From assembly GCF_001642575.1 (NCBI RefSeq), contig NZ_LXNG01000024.1, positions 19,912 through 83,911 of the forward strand: a DNA stretch of 64,000 bases. The letters run 5' to 3'. The notes under the pieces were generated by a model. The model had not been told where the DNA came from. It saw only the letters and a program-made list of their open reading frames with translations, and ran no database searches. A program made the position numbers and the translations under genes. Each line of letters opens with the position of its first letter. Positions within the stretch are counted from its first letter, which is position 1. Positions 26,753 through 35,031 of the stretch are shown one piece after another. The stretch comes from Xanthomonas floridensis. Its GTDB lineage: Bacteria; Pseudomonadota; Gammaproteobacteria; Xanthomonadales; Xanthomonadaceae.

Positions 26753-28491
26753 CGGGCACCGCTCCAGACCGGCGCCACGGCCTGCCATGGGCCTTGCGCC
26801 ACCAGCCGCCCCTGGTCCAGCACCAGCACGCTGTCGGCCTGTTCCAGCAAGGCCAGCCGATGGCCGATGAGCAGGACAGTCAGGTCGCCATGCAGGCGCT
26901 GAATGGCGCTGCGGATGCTTGCTTCGTTGTCGTGGTCCAGCGCGCTGGTCGCCTCGTCCAGGATCAGCAACGCCGGGCGTTGCAGCAGCGCACGCGCCAG
27001 TGCCAGCCGCTGGCGCTCGCCGCCGGACAATGGCATGCCGCCCTCGCCGACCGGCGTATCCCACCCCTGCGGCAAAGCATGGACAAACTGGGCGGCCGCC
27101 TGATCCAGCGCCGCGTGCAGCGCCTGTTCGCTTGCATCCGGACAGGCGATCAAGAGGTTATTGCGCACGCTGTCGTTGAGCAGGAAGGCGTCCTGGGAGA
27201 CATAGGCCACCGAGCGGCGCCAGGCCCGTCGTGCGGCCGCATCCAGCACCACGCCGTCGATCTCCAACGTGCCCTGGTCTGGACTCAGCAACCCACTCAG
27301 CACGTCGGCCAGCGTGCTCTTGCCGGCACCGGAGGCGCCCACCACGGCGGTGGTGGTTCGCGCCGGCAGCCGCAGCGACAGACCTTGCAGCGCGGGCGTG
27401 TCGCGTCCTGCGTACTGGACCTCAACGGTAGACAGCGCGATCGAGGTCGTCAGCTGGATCGGCGGCGTGGCGTCAGCCAGGGGCGGCTCTGCCCAGGTCC
27501 GGCTCTCCTGCAGCCGGCGTTTGATCGCGCTGAATGCCGCTGCTGCATGCAGGCAGTACTGGCGTTGTTGTTGCACCGTGGTCAGCAGCGGTACCAGACG
27601 CGCGAAGATTGCTACCAAGACGAGCAGCTCGGCTATCGCCATGTGCAGGACCTGCAAGCCCAGGTAGACATAACACGCCAACAGGATCGCGCCGGTGCTT
27701 TGTAGCCACGCTTTGGAGGCGCTCAAGCCGCGGGCAAAGCGCAGCTGCTGGGCGTGGATGATGCCGGCGGTCCGTTCGAACGCCGCCAGATACGCCGTTT
27801 CGGCACCAAGGATCTTGGCTAGCCGCAGACCGGACAGACGGTCGTGCAGGCCCGCATGCAACCCTTGGTTCGCCTGGGTCAGCTGGCGTCCCAGCAGCGC
27901 CACCCCGCGCCGCTGCCCGCCCACAAGGAGCAACGCAACACCGCTCAGCATCGCAACCAGCGCCAGCTTCCAGGACAACGCGAAGGCGGCGAGTAGGTAG
28001 AGCGCCGCGGTGATTGCCGAGGCGAACATCGCCAGAGCGTGTCCTAGCCCAACTTCAGCGCGGCCTACATCGCTCAGGATGAGGCTGGCATGGTCGCCGG
28101 TGCGCTGGCCCGCCAGCCAGCGCCATTGCGCACCGAGTAGTGCAGCGAAACTGCTGGTGCGCAGCCGTTCGCCCACGCCTTGCTGCAGGCGCGCCGCGAG
28201 CTGTTCGCGACCGAACTGGATCGCGTTGCGTACTAACAGCACCAGGCAGAACAGCAGCAGCAAAGGAATCGGCGTGTTTGTCGGCAAGCCAAGTGCTGCC
28301 AGCAGGCGCGGCAGTTGGTGCGCCATTCCGGTCGCGGCGCTGGCGCCTTGCATGGCACTCAGCAAGGGCACCAACAGCAGCATGCCGATGCCTTCGGTCG
28401 CCGCCGCCAGCACCATCAGCAGCGCCAGCCCGACGCAGCGGCCGCGCGGCGCCAACCGCAACAGGCCGGCAACAAAGCGCAGGATCGTCAT
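26749..28491 (-). CDS. ABC exporter of the lasso-peptide locus (McjD-type)
   Basis: 580-residue half-transporter with a six-helix membrane domain (residues about 1-320) and an ATPase domain. ATPase motifs are Walker A VVGASGAGKSTL, Q-loop VAYVSQDAFLL, signature LSGGERQRLALARALL, Walker B LLILDEATSALD and H-loop LIGHRLALL. There is no peptidase C39 domain, as expected when leader removal is done by a B-type protease. The start ATG at 28491 overlaps the stop of the B2 peptidase gene (ATGA). In this position it should export, and give self-protection against, the mature peptide. A lipid-linked glycan substrate is the alternative because of the polysaccharide genes downstream. Confidence 0.88.
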   Translation of the reverse strand: MTILRFVAGLLRLAPRGRCVGLALLMVLAAATEGIGMLLLVPLLSAMQGASAATGMAHQLPRLLAALGLPTNTPIPLLLLFCLVLLVRNAIQFGREQLAARLQQGVGERLRTSSFAALLGAQWRWLAGQRTGDHASLILSDVGRAEVGLGHALAMFASAITAALYLLAAFALSWKLALVAMLSGVALLLVGGQRRGVALLGRQLTQANQGLHAGLHDRLSGLRLAKILGAETAYLAAFERTAGIIHAQQLRFARGLSASKAWLQSTGAILLACYVYLGLQVLHMAIAELLVLVAIFARLVPLLTTVQQQRQYCLHAAAAFSAIKRRLQESRTWAEPPLADATPPIQLTTSIALSTVEVQYAGRDTPALQGLSLRLPARTTTAVVGASGAGKSTLADVLSGLLSPDQGTLEIDGVVLDAAARRAWRRSVAYVSQDAFLLNDSVRNNLLIACPDASEQALHAALDQAAAQFVHALPQGWDTPVGEGGMPLSGGERQRLALARALLQRPALLILDEATSALDHDNEASIRSAIQRLHGDLTVLLIGHRLALLEQADSVLVLDQGRLVAQGPWQAVAPVWSGAR

Positions 28492-28988
28492 CGTGCCTGC
28501 CATGTGCGTGGCAGGAAGCAACCCACGCGCGTGAAGCGGTCGGTCCCGTGTCCGCCGGTGACGTGCTGGCTGCCGGCCAACACCCAGGCATGCGCCTGGA
28601 GCGCAGATCCGTCTGCGTTACGCGCAACGCCCAGGCACAGCAGATGGGTGACCCGGAACAGGCCTAGCAGGCAATGCGCCGCCAACGCCTGCGCCAGGCA
28701 GTTGGATGTCCAGGGCGTGTGGCGTGCCGCCAGCCGCAGGGTGCGGCCGATCTGCAGGGCGCGACGTTGCGCGCGCTCATCCAGGCGCGGCAACGAGGGT
28801 GGTACTGCCATCTGGTGGCCCACCCAGGGCGCCAGCTGGCGAAAGCCCACCAGCCGCACGGCGCCCCGCGCCGCGGCCAGCAGCAGCCAGGCCGGCACCA
28901 GTAACAGCCGCTCAAATCGCGGCAGGCGCGCGAAGGCGACCAGCCTGCGATGGAAGCCGCTGACAGCGCGGGACAAGCTCACGTCCAA
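28488..28988 (-). CDS. Lasso peptide B2 protein (transglutaminase-like leader peptidase)
   Basis: 166-residue cysteine protease-like protein. The N-terminal hydrophobic helix block (LPRFERLLLVPAWLLLAAA) and the C-terminal Transglut_core3 fold are typical of McjB C-terminal or B2 proteins. The catalytic Cys is Cys97 in SNCLAQALAA, the His is His133 in QAHAWVLAG, and an Asp follows in the GTDRFTRVG region. As listed the start is TTG at 28988; GTG at 28982, which would overlap an upstream open frame as GTGA, is equally possible. The leader-binding PqqD part is not fused here but encoded separately at 32442-32723. Confidence 0.9.
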   Translation of the reverse strand: MDVSLSRAVSGFHRRLVAFARLPRFERLLLVPAWLLLAAARGAVRLVGFRQLAPWVGHQMAVPPSLPRLDERAQRRALQIGRTLRLAARHTPWTSNCLAQALAAHCLLGLFRVTHLLCLGVARNADGSALQAHAWVLAGSQHVTGGHGTDRFTRVGCFLPRTWQAR

Positions 28989-29316
28989 CCCTCATCCCAC
29001 CTCGGGCGATCTTGCGCGGCAATCAGCTCCACCGCCGCGACCTCAGCATGGCGCGCCTGTGCCAGACAGCGTTGTGGTGTCTGCCTGCGTGACTGCAGGA
29101 CTGACGGCGGAAAGAGCATGGCGCAGGCACGTGTCGAGGGAAGGGCGGCCAACGCGATCGAGCTCATGCCATCACGCGGGTCCGGGTGGCTCCCCGTGGC
29201 CGAGGGCCTTGCCGTGTCGGCTAGCCTAGCAAACGTCGGATCGGGCGGGTTGCGCTGGCGACCGCCGCGCAGCCTTGGCGCGGGCGTTCTGCCCAGCGGC
29301 CGGCGGCCTAGCGCGA
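28989..29316 (-). other. 328-base gap inside the lasso operon
   Basis: No recognisable gene lies between the cyclase and B2 genes. On the minus strand one frame is open and ends at 28979 with a stop that would overlap a GTG start of B2; its last 62 codons (from ATG 29167) include LFPPSVLQSRRQTPQRCLAQ. It does not look like a PqqD or second precursor, so I do not call it a gene. Confidence 0.4.
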
Positions 29317-31242
29317 TCAGCCACCGCCTCGCTCATGCCAGGCAAGGAAGCCACCGGTCTGCAACCCGTACACCAGCATCTGCAGATAAGCCTCGCGCCT
29401 GGGTTCGGCGGCCTGGGCATCGCACGGCCAATCGTCCAGCAATGCTTGCAGTCGCGCTAGGTCGAGCATCCGGCGGGCCAGCGGCGAGTCGTGCAAGGCG
29501 TGAAGTTGCCGCTGCATGGCCGCGCGCTGTGCGCTTAGATGCATGAACCAGTCGCCATGCTGCACGCCGACCTGGCGGTTGGCGAAAATCTCCGGCGGCG
29601 CGCCACGGGCGGCGAGCAAACGACGCGGCAGCGAACGCCGGACGCCGTCGCGCAGGAATTGGTCCAACGGCAGGCTGCCAAAAAACTCGATGATCCGTCG
29701 ATCGGCGAGCGGCATGCGGAAATCCACTCCCGAAAGCGCGCGCAGCGTGCCCCAGCCATCCATCGCGGCGGCATGACCCAGCATCCATTCCCGCAGCACA
29801 TGTACCGAGCGATGGCGTCCACCGAGGCGGATCCGGTAGCGGCTTCGGTCCAGCTGGCGATGCATGTCGAGCTCCCGCGCCAGGTCCGGATGCAACGCGG
29901 CAGACTGCATCCAGGCGGCAGCCGGCAACCGATGCCAATAGCGCAGAACCGTCAACGGTGCGAATGGCCGCAGGACATGCCGCTGCACTGCCTTGCGGAT
30001 ACTCAGGTTCTCGGCCCGTGCCAGTGCGCGCGTCTGCGCCGACAGTGTGCGCCACTGGCCAGCGCCGAGCAGTTGCGGTAGCCGTGTCAGGCCGTCGTAA
30101 CTGAAAAAGGCATTCCCCATTTCGCCACCGATCAGGACGTTGCCGCCTCGTGCGTGCAAGAACCGGTCGATCGGGAAGAACCAGGCCATGTTCAACGGCG
30201 AACGGATCGGCTGACCGTTCTCTTGCCACCAGCGCTCGGCGTCGTACTCGCCCCAGTCGCCGCCATCATCGCCGACCATGTGCCAGTCGATGCCGGTATG
30301 GCTGGCAGCCAGGAGACGGGCGCGCGGGGATTCGTCATAGTAGTGGGTGCGGTTTGCCGCCGCGGTCGCTCCCCGCGGCACCCGGGTGACGGTCAGCAAC
30401 GGGGCAGGTGCCAATTGTCGCGCGGCCGAGAGTACGACCGAGCCGCTGTCGAGTCCGCCGGTGAGGCAGGCCGCCACCGGCCCGCGTGCGCGCAGCGCAT
30501 CGGCAACGGCACGGTCGAGCAGTTCGGCCGCTGCGGCTTCGACATCGGCATCGCTGCCTAACTGCAGCGAACCCGCTTCGGGCAGGGACCACCAGCGCTG
30601 CAGGTCGGTCGCGTCCGGCGTCAACAGCATGGCGTGGCCCGGCGGAACCCGGTCGATGGCGCGGTACACCGTGCGATGCGGCCGGCTGCGGTCCATGACC
30701 AATTGGTCGGCCAAGCTCTGTTCGTCCAAGTCCCTCGGGATACCGGGTAGTGCGAGCAACGCCGGCAATCGGGTCGAGAAGGCGATCAGACGCGCTCCAC
30801 GATGGACGAACAGCGAGCGTTGTCCGACCGGGTCGCGTGTCAGCAGTAGATGGCGCTGGTCGGGACGGTACAGCGCCAGCGCAAAGCTGCCCTGCAACCG
30901 CGGCAACGCCGCCGTATCCCAACGCTGTAACGCTGCCAGCAGCAGCGCGCCATCCGGCTGCGACAGCGCGGCTGGATGGCCTAGCGCATGGACGAGTTCG
31001 CTGCGGGCCGCCAGCCCGCTATCTGCAACCAGGACGGCCCCGGAGGCGCCCACACAGGGCATTGCCTCGTCGGTGTCCTCGGGGGTAAAAAAATGCTGAC
31101 GGTGCACGATCGCGCACGCGCCGTGGTGCCAGATTCGCGCCGGGCCGATGCTCCGCGCTTGCAGTGCACCTGCCAGTCGGTGGATCGTCTCCGGCTCAAC
31201 GGGACGGCCATCCAGATGCCAGATACCGGCAAAATCGCTCAT
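29317..31242 (-). CDS. Asparagine-synthetase-like lasso cyclase (macrolactam synthetase)
   Basis: 641-residue AsnB homologue that would adenylate an Asp/Glu side chain of the precursor and close the ring on the core N-terminus. The start ATG at 31242 has a GGGAG ribosome site six bases upstream. The protein begins MSDFAGIWHL, so the Cys2 nucleophile of a true glutamine amidotransferase is missing, as in known lasso cyclases. The GATase-like domain (LTRDPVGQRSLFVHRG) is retained and the synthetase PP-loop is ACLTGGLDSGSV (T261-S266). It starts 41 bases after the precursor stop and is clearly different from the Cys2-containing synthetase at 18878-20719. Confidence 0.9.
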   Translation of the reverse strand: MSDFAGIWHLDGRPVEPETIHRLAGALQARSIGPARIWHHGACAIVHRQHFFTPEDTDEAMPCVGASGAVLVADSGLAARSELVHALGHPAALSQPDGALLLAALQRWDTAALPRLQGSFALALYRPDQRHLLLTRDPVGQRSLFVHRGARLIAFSTRLPALLALPGIPRDLDEQSLADQLVMDRSRPHRTVYRAIDRVPPGHAMLLTPDATDLQRWWSLPEAGSLQLGSDADVEAAAAELLDRAVADALRARGPVAACLTGGLDSGSVVLSAARQLAPAPLLTVTRVPRGATAAANRTHYYDESPRARLLAASHTGIDWHMVGDDGGDWGEYDAERWWQENGQPIRSPLNMAWFFPIDRFLHARGGNVLIGGEMGNAFFSYDGLTRLPQLLGAGQWRTLSAQTRALARAENLSIRKAVQRHVLRPFAPLTVLRYWHRLPAAAWMQSAALHPDLARELDMHRQLDRSRYRIRLGGRHRSVHVLREWMLGHAAAMDGWGTLRALSGVDFRMPLADRRIIEFFGSLPLDQFLRDGVRRSLPRRLLAARGAPPEIFANRQVGVQHGDWFMHLSAQRAAMQRQLHALHDSPLARRMLDLARLQALLDDWPCDAQAAEPRREAYLQMLVYGLQTGGFLAWHERGGG

Positions 31243-31283
31243 CGATCTCCCGCTACACCCGGACGAGGTCGGGCCGGATGGTC

Positions 31284-31439
31284 TCAGGAGCCGGTGGTTG
31301 GACCGAAGCCATCGTTGCCGGTGGTTGCGTTCTGCGCGGTATCGTCGATCGAGAGAAACGACACCACCGGCGTAGACCACACTTTGTGGCCCGGCTGCGG
31401 GGTGATGCGGTCGGAAGCTGCCGATTCGTTGGTGTTCAT
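31284..31439 (-). CDS. Lasso-type RiPP precursor peptide
   Basis: 51-residue peptide directly upstream of the cyclase, with a GAGGA ribosome site seven bases before ATG 31439. An open frame continues upstream, but this ATG has the ribosome site and gives a normal precursor length. The leader holds Trp21, Pro24 and Thr34, the W-x2-P-x9-T spacing of paeninodin-type leaders, where Thr is the penultimate leader residue. That predicts cleavage after Ala35 and the core QNATTGNDGFGPTTGS, with Asp8 as ring acceptor (8-residue macrolactam) and an eight-residue tail ending in Ser. If cleavage is one residue earlier the ring would be nine. A Gln at core position 1 is unusual. The C-terminal Ser fits the HPr-kinase-like gene across the divergent promoter. 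Confidence 0.82.
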   Translation of the reverse strand: MNTNESAASDRITPQPGHKVWSTPVVSFLSIDDTAQNATTGNDGFGPTTGS

Positions 31440-31480
31440 ACGATGTCCTCGTGCAGGGAGCCGCAGCGGCTGCTGCGGGG

Positions 31481-31517
31481 GTGCATGCTTCGTATCATAA
31501 GCTGCATACCCATGCAC
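31481..31517. promoter_or_regulatory. Inverted repeat in the divergent lasso promoter region
   Basis: Perfect 7-bp arms GTGCATG (31481-31487) and CATGCAC (31511-31517) are separated by 23 bases and bracket the proposed -10 of the minus-strand promoter. Position and symmetry suggest an operator controlling the precursor operon and perhaps the plus-strand tailoring genes. Confidence 0.4.
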
Positions 31518-31522
31518 GTCAC
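31494..31522 (-). promoter_or_regulatory. Predicted promoter of the precursor/cyclase operon
   Basis: On the minus strand a -35-like GTGACG (31522-31517) and a -10 TATGAT (31499-31494) are spaced by 17 bases. Initiation near 31487 would give a 5' leader of about 50 bases before the precursor ATG at 31439. Confidence 0.45.
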
Positions 31523-31624
31523 GGTCATCCGCCACCACGCCCAAATCGACGCTGCCCCGCGCGTTTTCAACCGCGCTCGGTGCTGCAGACAGAACGAACG
31601 CGGGGTTCGCTTGGGACCCTGTGC

Positions 31625-32374
31625 ATGAGTTCGCTACGGATTCCCTGGCGCCGTCTGCTGACCCGGACTGGTCTGCGATTGCTGTACCGTGCGGCGCGTC
31701 ATCGCGAAGGGCGTGAGTATGCCCGGTTGCAGCTCACTGCGCGCGCGCCGCTGTTCCAGGACTACGGCACTACGTCGTTGGACCGTTACCCGGCGCTGTT
31801 CGCCTATACACAACGTGCGCTGGCCGAAACGATAGCGCCGCGGTTGCTGTCCTTCGGTTGCTCGACCGGTGAAGAAGTCATCAGCCTGCGCCATTACTTT
31901 CCGGATGCCGAAATCACCGGGCTGGATATCCATCCTGGCCATATCGCGCGGTGCCATCAGTGGCTTCGGGCGCACCCGGATCCCGGCGTGATGTTCGCTG
32001 TGGCGGGCAACACGGCGGGAGAACGCGACGCGGAATACGACGCCATCTTCTGTCTGGCGGTTCTGCGTCGCGGAGACCTGGCGGCCCATCGTGGCGATCG
32101 TTGCGATCACCTCATCAGGTTCGAGGAGGTCGAGGTACAGCTGCTGGATTTCGCCCGCTGCCTGCGCCCGGGCGGCCTGCTGGTGCTGCGGCATGCCAAT
32201 TTCCGTTTGCGCGATACCCTGGCGGCGCGTTGGTTCGACACGGTGTTGTGCCTGCCGACGTCTGCGCGCGCGGACACGCCACTGTTCGGTCCGGATAACC
32301 GGCGGCTACCTGTGCAGGCCGATGCGCAGACCGTCTTCCGCCGCCGCGCTGCGCCCTGCGATGAGCGGATTTGA
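31625..32374 (+). CDS. SAM-dependent methyltransferase, candidate RiPP tailoring enzyme
   Basis: 249-residue protein divergent from the precursor gene. The SAM-binding core is RLLSFGCSTGEEVISLRHYF followed by an acidic strand end (ITGLDIHP), with FCLAVLRRGDL and the later CLRPGGLLVLRHANF typical of class I methyltransferases; the CSTGEE pattern is shared with CheR-like enzymes. The start ATG at 31625 follows a gene-free 185-base promoter region. It heads the plus-strand group with PqqD, HPr-kinase-like and sulfotransferase genes and overlaps the longer possible PqqD start. Methylation of the peptide (for example the C-terminal carboxylate, known from other lasso pathways) is inference; it could instead serve the polysaccharide. 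Confidence 0.82.
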   Translation: MSSLRIPWRRLLTRTGLRLLYRAARHREGREYARLQLTARAPLFQDYGTTSLDRYPALFAYTQRALAETIAPRLLSFGCSTGEEVISLRHYFPDAEITGLDIHPGHIARCHQWLRAHPDPGVMFAVAGNTAGERDAEYDAIFCLAVLRRGDLAAHRGDRCDHLIRFEEVEVQLLDFARCLRPGGLLVLRHANFRLRDTLAARWFDTVLCLPTSARADTPLFGPDNRRLPVQADAQTVFRRRAAPCDERI

Positions 32375-32441
32375 CTGGCCCCGCTTTGCAGCGCAAAGCA
32401 TCCTGGGTAAGCTCCTGTCTCCATACCGACTTGGCCCAGGG

Positions 32442-32723
32442 ATGCGCATTGCACCGAGCACAATCGTTGCCAGGACGTCTTGCTGTCTTGCCGCAGAGAT
32501 GGGCGATGAACTGGTCCTCATGAGCACCGAGCACGGGCTGTATCTGTCGCTGGATGCTATCGGCAAGGACATCTGGTGGCATCTGGATCCGCCTTGCGCG
32601 TTCGGCATCTTGTGCGATCGCCTGAGTGCCGAATATTCGGCGCCCCGGGACACGATCGAAACCGACGTGGCGGCACTGCTGCACACCTTGCGTGATGCCG
32701 GGGCAGTGGAGATGCGCGCCTGA
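32442..32723 (+). CDS. PqqD-like leader-binding protein (lasso B1 / RRE)
   Basis: 93-residue protein with the PqqD fold pattern: an N-terminal strand pair (DELVLMSTEHGLYLSLDAIGKDIW) and a winged helical part (ILCDRLSAEYSAPRDTIETDVAALLHTLRDAGAVEMR). These small RiPP recognition elements bind the leader and deliver it to the B2 protease and cyclase. An upstream ATG at 32361 that overlaps the methyltransferase end would add 27 residues; I use 32442 because it gives the usual family length, although its ribosome site is poor. Its stop is followed at once by the HPr-kinase-like frame. Confidence 0.86.
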   Translation: MRIAPSTIVARTSCCLAAEMGDELVLMSTEHGLYLSLDAIGKDIWWHLDPPCAFGILCDRLSAEYSAPRDTIETDVAALLHTLRDAGAVEMRA

Positions 32724-32776
32724 CAGACGCATCCGCCCGTCAGACACCACCCACCACGCAGCTGGATCACCACTAT

Positions 32777-33667
32777 TTGTTGTGTGGCTGGCACGTCCGC
32801 AGTGCGCTGACGCTGCCCGAGCTGCCGCCATGGTCGGCGACCGCGACGCCGGTCGAAGCGGACGTGGTGATCGAAGAAGCCGAGGTTCCGGATCGGCTGG
32901 ACATGCGCGACCCGGTGGAGTCGTGGTTGAGCGTTGGTCGCGATGGCTCCGTGCTCTTGCAGGTGCCGCACGTGGTGCGCATCCATGTGCACGCCGGACG
33001 GTTGATTCGTGTGCAGCGGCTGAATCCGCACGATGAGAGTTGGCGGCTGTTTTTACTCGGCTCGGCATTGGGCTATCTGTGCCTGCAACGCAGCCTGTTC
33101 CCGCTGCATGCTGCCTGCCTACGCATCGGCACACAGACCGTGGCCTTCGCCGGTCATAGCGGCGCAGGGAAGTCCACGCTGGCGGCGGCTTTGCTCAAAC
33201 GCGGCCACGGGCTGATCAGCGACGATCTCACCGTGATTCGCCCCGACTCGGCCAGCGGCATCATGGTGCTGCCCGCGTTTCCACGGCTGAAACTCTGGCG
33301 CGACACGCTGGAGTCGCTGCAATTGCCCATGACCGATGCGCCGCGGGTCCGGCCGGGCATGGAGAAGTTCGACCTGCGGCCTGGCGCAGGGTTCGATGTA
33401 GCGCCGGCGCGCTTGGACGCGGTCGTCGTCTTGGGTGATGCCTCCGAGCCCCATGTTCAGCGCCTGTCGCCGCAGCACGCATTGCCGGTGCTGCACGGGT
33501 ATCTCGCACGCTCGCAAGTGGCCGTGCGGTTGGGTTTGCATGCGGCCACGTTTGCGCAAGCTGCTGCGATCGCCCGCCAGGTGCCCGTCTGGCGCTTGCG
33601 GCGTCCACGCCGTTTCGACGCGCTGGACATCACCGTCGACTTCATCGAAGACCATGTCGGCGCATGA
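32777..33667 (+). CDS. HPr-kinase-like protein (HprK-related), candidate lasso C-terminal Ser kinase
   Basis: At least 296 residues, with the C-terminal catalytic domain of HPr kinase/phosphorylase. Key features are FPLHAACLRIG with a conserved His, the P-loop AFAGHSGAGKST (G126-T134 from the TTG used here) and GLISDDLTVIR with the tandem Asp. There is no ATG in the region; TTG 32777 is the first standard alternative start, but conserved-looking residues (HHYLLCGW) begin before it, so initiation may be further upstream, as far as CTG 32720 that overlaps the PqqD stop. Relatives in paeninodin-type clusters phosphorylate the C-terminal Ser of the precursor, and this precursor ends in Ser. Its stop overlaps the sulfotransferase ATG. 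Confidence 0.88.
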   Translation: MLCGWHVRSALTLPELPPWSATATPVEADVVIEEAEVPDRLDMRDPVESWLSVGRDGSVLLQVPHVVRIHVHAGRLIRVQRLNPHDESWRLFLLGSALGYLCLQRSLFPLHAACLRIGTQTVAFAGHSGAGKSTLAAALLKRGHGLISDDLTVIRPDSASGIMVLPAFPRLKLWRDTLESLQLPMTDAPRVRPGMEKFDLRPGAGFDVAPARLDAVVVLGDASEPHVQRLSPQHALPVLHGYLARSQVAVRLGLHAATFAQAAAIARQVPVWRLRRPRRFDALDITVDFIEDHVGA

Positions 33668-34488
33668 GCGGGCGCGGCATTGTCTGGCTCGCCTCGTATC
33701 CCAAGTCAGGCAATACCTGGGTGCGTTGCCTGATCGCCAGCCTGCGCAACGGCGGCGCCGCGATGCATCTCGACGCGCTCGCACCGGCGCTGCCCAATGC
33801 CGCATCGCGCGCATGGCTGGAGCGCCATCTCGCTGTAGATATCAGCGATCTGACACCGGCCGAACTGCATCTGCTGCGCGGCACGGCTTATCGTCGTTGC
33901 GCACTGCAGGCCTTGAGCGTGCTCAAGGTGCACGACAGCTACGATCCCACGCTGTTTCCTGCCGCGGCGACGCTGGGCATCGTCTATATCGTGCGCGATC
34001 CGCGTGACGTCGCTCCGTCGTGGGCCGACCACGCCGGGATCGATCTGGATGCTGCCATCCGGCAACTGGGCGAGAGTGCAACCACCCTGAGCGATACCCT
34101 GTCCCGATACCGGCCGCAGGCAAGGCAACGCTTTGGCTCATGGTCGGAACATGTGGCCTCCTGGTTGCATGCGCCTGGCCGGCGGTTGCTGGTGCGGTAT
34201 GAAGATCTATTGGCAAACCCGTTGCAAGAAACGGCGCGTCTAGCCCGCTTTCTCGGCCTGTCTACAGAGCCGGCGCACATCGCACATGCTGTCGCGGCCT
34301 GTCGTTTTGAAGTGCTACGCGACAGCGAGGAGCGTCATGGATTTGCCGAGCGCCAGCACGGGCAGGCGCGCTTCTTCCGTCAGGGGCGCGCGGGGGCATG
34401 GCGCACCACACTCAGTGCGCCACAAGCGGCACGCGTGCTTGCCCACCATGGCCCCACCATGGCCTGGCTGGGTTATCCGAATGCTTAA
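33664..34488 (+). CDS. PAPS-dependent sulfotransferase
   Basis: 274-residue sulfotransferase. The 5'-phosphosulfate loop is SYPKSGNTWV (Tyr12-Trp19) and the 3'-phosphate motif is IVYIVRDPRDVAPSW (Arg111 onward); a C-terminal GRAGAWRTTLS resembles the RKG-type PAPS-binding loop. Size matches bacterial Sulfotransfer_1/3 proteins. The ATG overlaps the HPr-kinase-like stop (ATGA), so the two are co-translated. Sulfation of the lasso-type peptide would be an unusual tailoring step; sulfation of the polysaccharide from the adjacent locus is the alternative. It ends 15 bases from the convergent GNAT gene. Confidence 0.9.
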   Translation: MSGRGIVWLASYPKSGNTWVRCLIASLRNGGAAMHLDALAPALPNAASRAWLERHLAVDISDLTPAELHLLRGTAYRRCALQALSVLKVHDSYDPTLFPAAATLGIVYIVRDPRDVAPSWADHAGIDLDAAIRQLGESATTLSDTLSRYRPQARQRFGSWSEHVASWLHAPGRRLLVRYEDLLANPLQETARLARFLGLSTEPAHIAHAVAACRFEVLRDSEERHGFAERQHGQARFFRQGRAGAWRTTLSAPQAARVLAHHGPTMAWLGYPNA

Positions 34489-34503
34489 GCACTTGCGCAG
34501 TAC

Positions 34504-35031
34504 TCAGCGTGTGCAAGACATGCTAGGCGGCCATGCCATCTTCCAGGCGATGCCGGTATCGCCGTAAGCGCGAAAGCCGAGTCGACCATACAGCTCAAGC
34601 GCGGGATTGTTCTTGTCGACCTGCAATATCACCTCGCGGCCATCGACCTTTGCTTGCGCCAGTAGCGCCTCGATCAACACTGTTCCAATGCCTTGCCTGC
34701 GGCGATCGGGCAGCAGCAGGATATCCAGTAAGCGGACCGTTGTTGCCGCATCGCCACCCAAGTACAGCCGCCCGATCACGTGTTCGCCCTCGGTGACGAC
34801 CAAGAACAGCACATGCTCCTGGCTGAGCATGTAATGACGCCGCTGCGCGTCGAACTGCTGGTCGATGAACGCCTCCCGGACTGCATCACTCCACGGCAAC
34901 ATTGCGAATTCGGCCCAGCGCTGAGTGCGGAACACAGCGCGCAGAACGGACAAGTCCGCCTCATGCTCGGCACGTATTGCCATTCCCCGCGCCAGCAATG
35001 GCGCCGGGCAGGCGAACTGCAGCGGCATCAT
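34504..35031 (-). CDS. GNAT-family N-acetyltransferase
   Basis: 175-residue acetyltransferase-like protein. The acetyl-CoA binding segment is LLDILLLPDRRRQGIGTVLIEALLAQA (R/Q-x2-G-x-G/A form), followed by LQVDKNNPALELYGRLGF, both GNAT hallmarks. The ATG at 35031 overlaps the stop of the upstream tail-collar gene (ATGA), so it belongs to that operon rather than to the convergent sulfotransferase group. The substrate is unknown; coupling to the collar proteins hints that one of them or their ligand may be acetylated. Confidence 0.88.
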   Translation of the reverse strand: MMPLQFACPAPLLARGMAIRAEHEADLSVLRAVFRTQRWAEFAMLPWSDAVREAFIDQQFDAQRRHYMLSQEHVLFLVVTEGEHVIGRLYLGGDAATTVRLLDILLLPDRRRQGIGTVLIEALLAQAKVDGREVILQVDKNNPALELYGRLGFRAYGDTGIAWKMAWPPSMSCTR

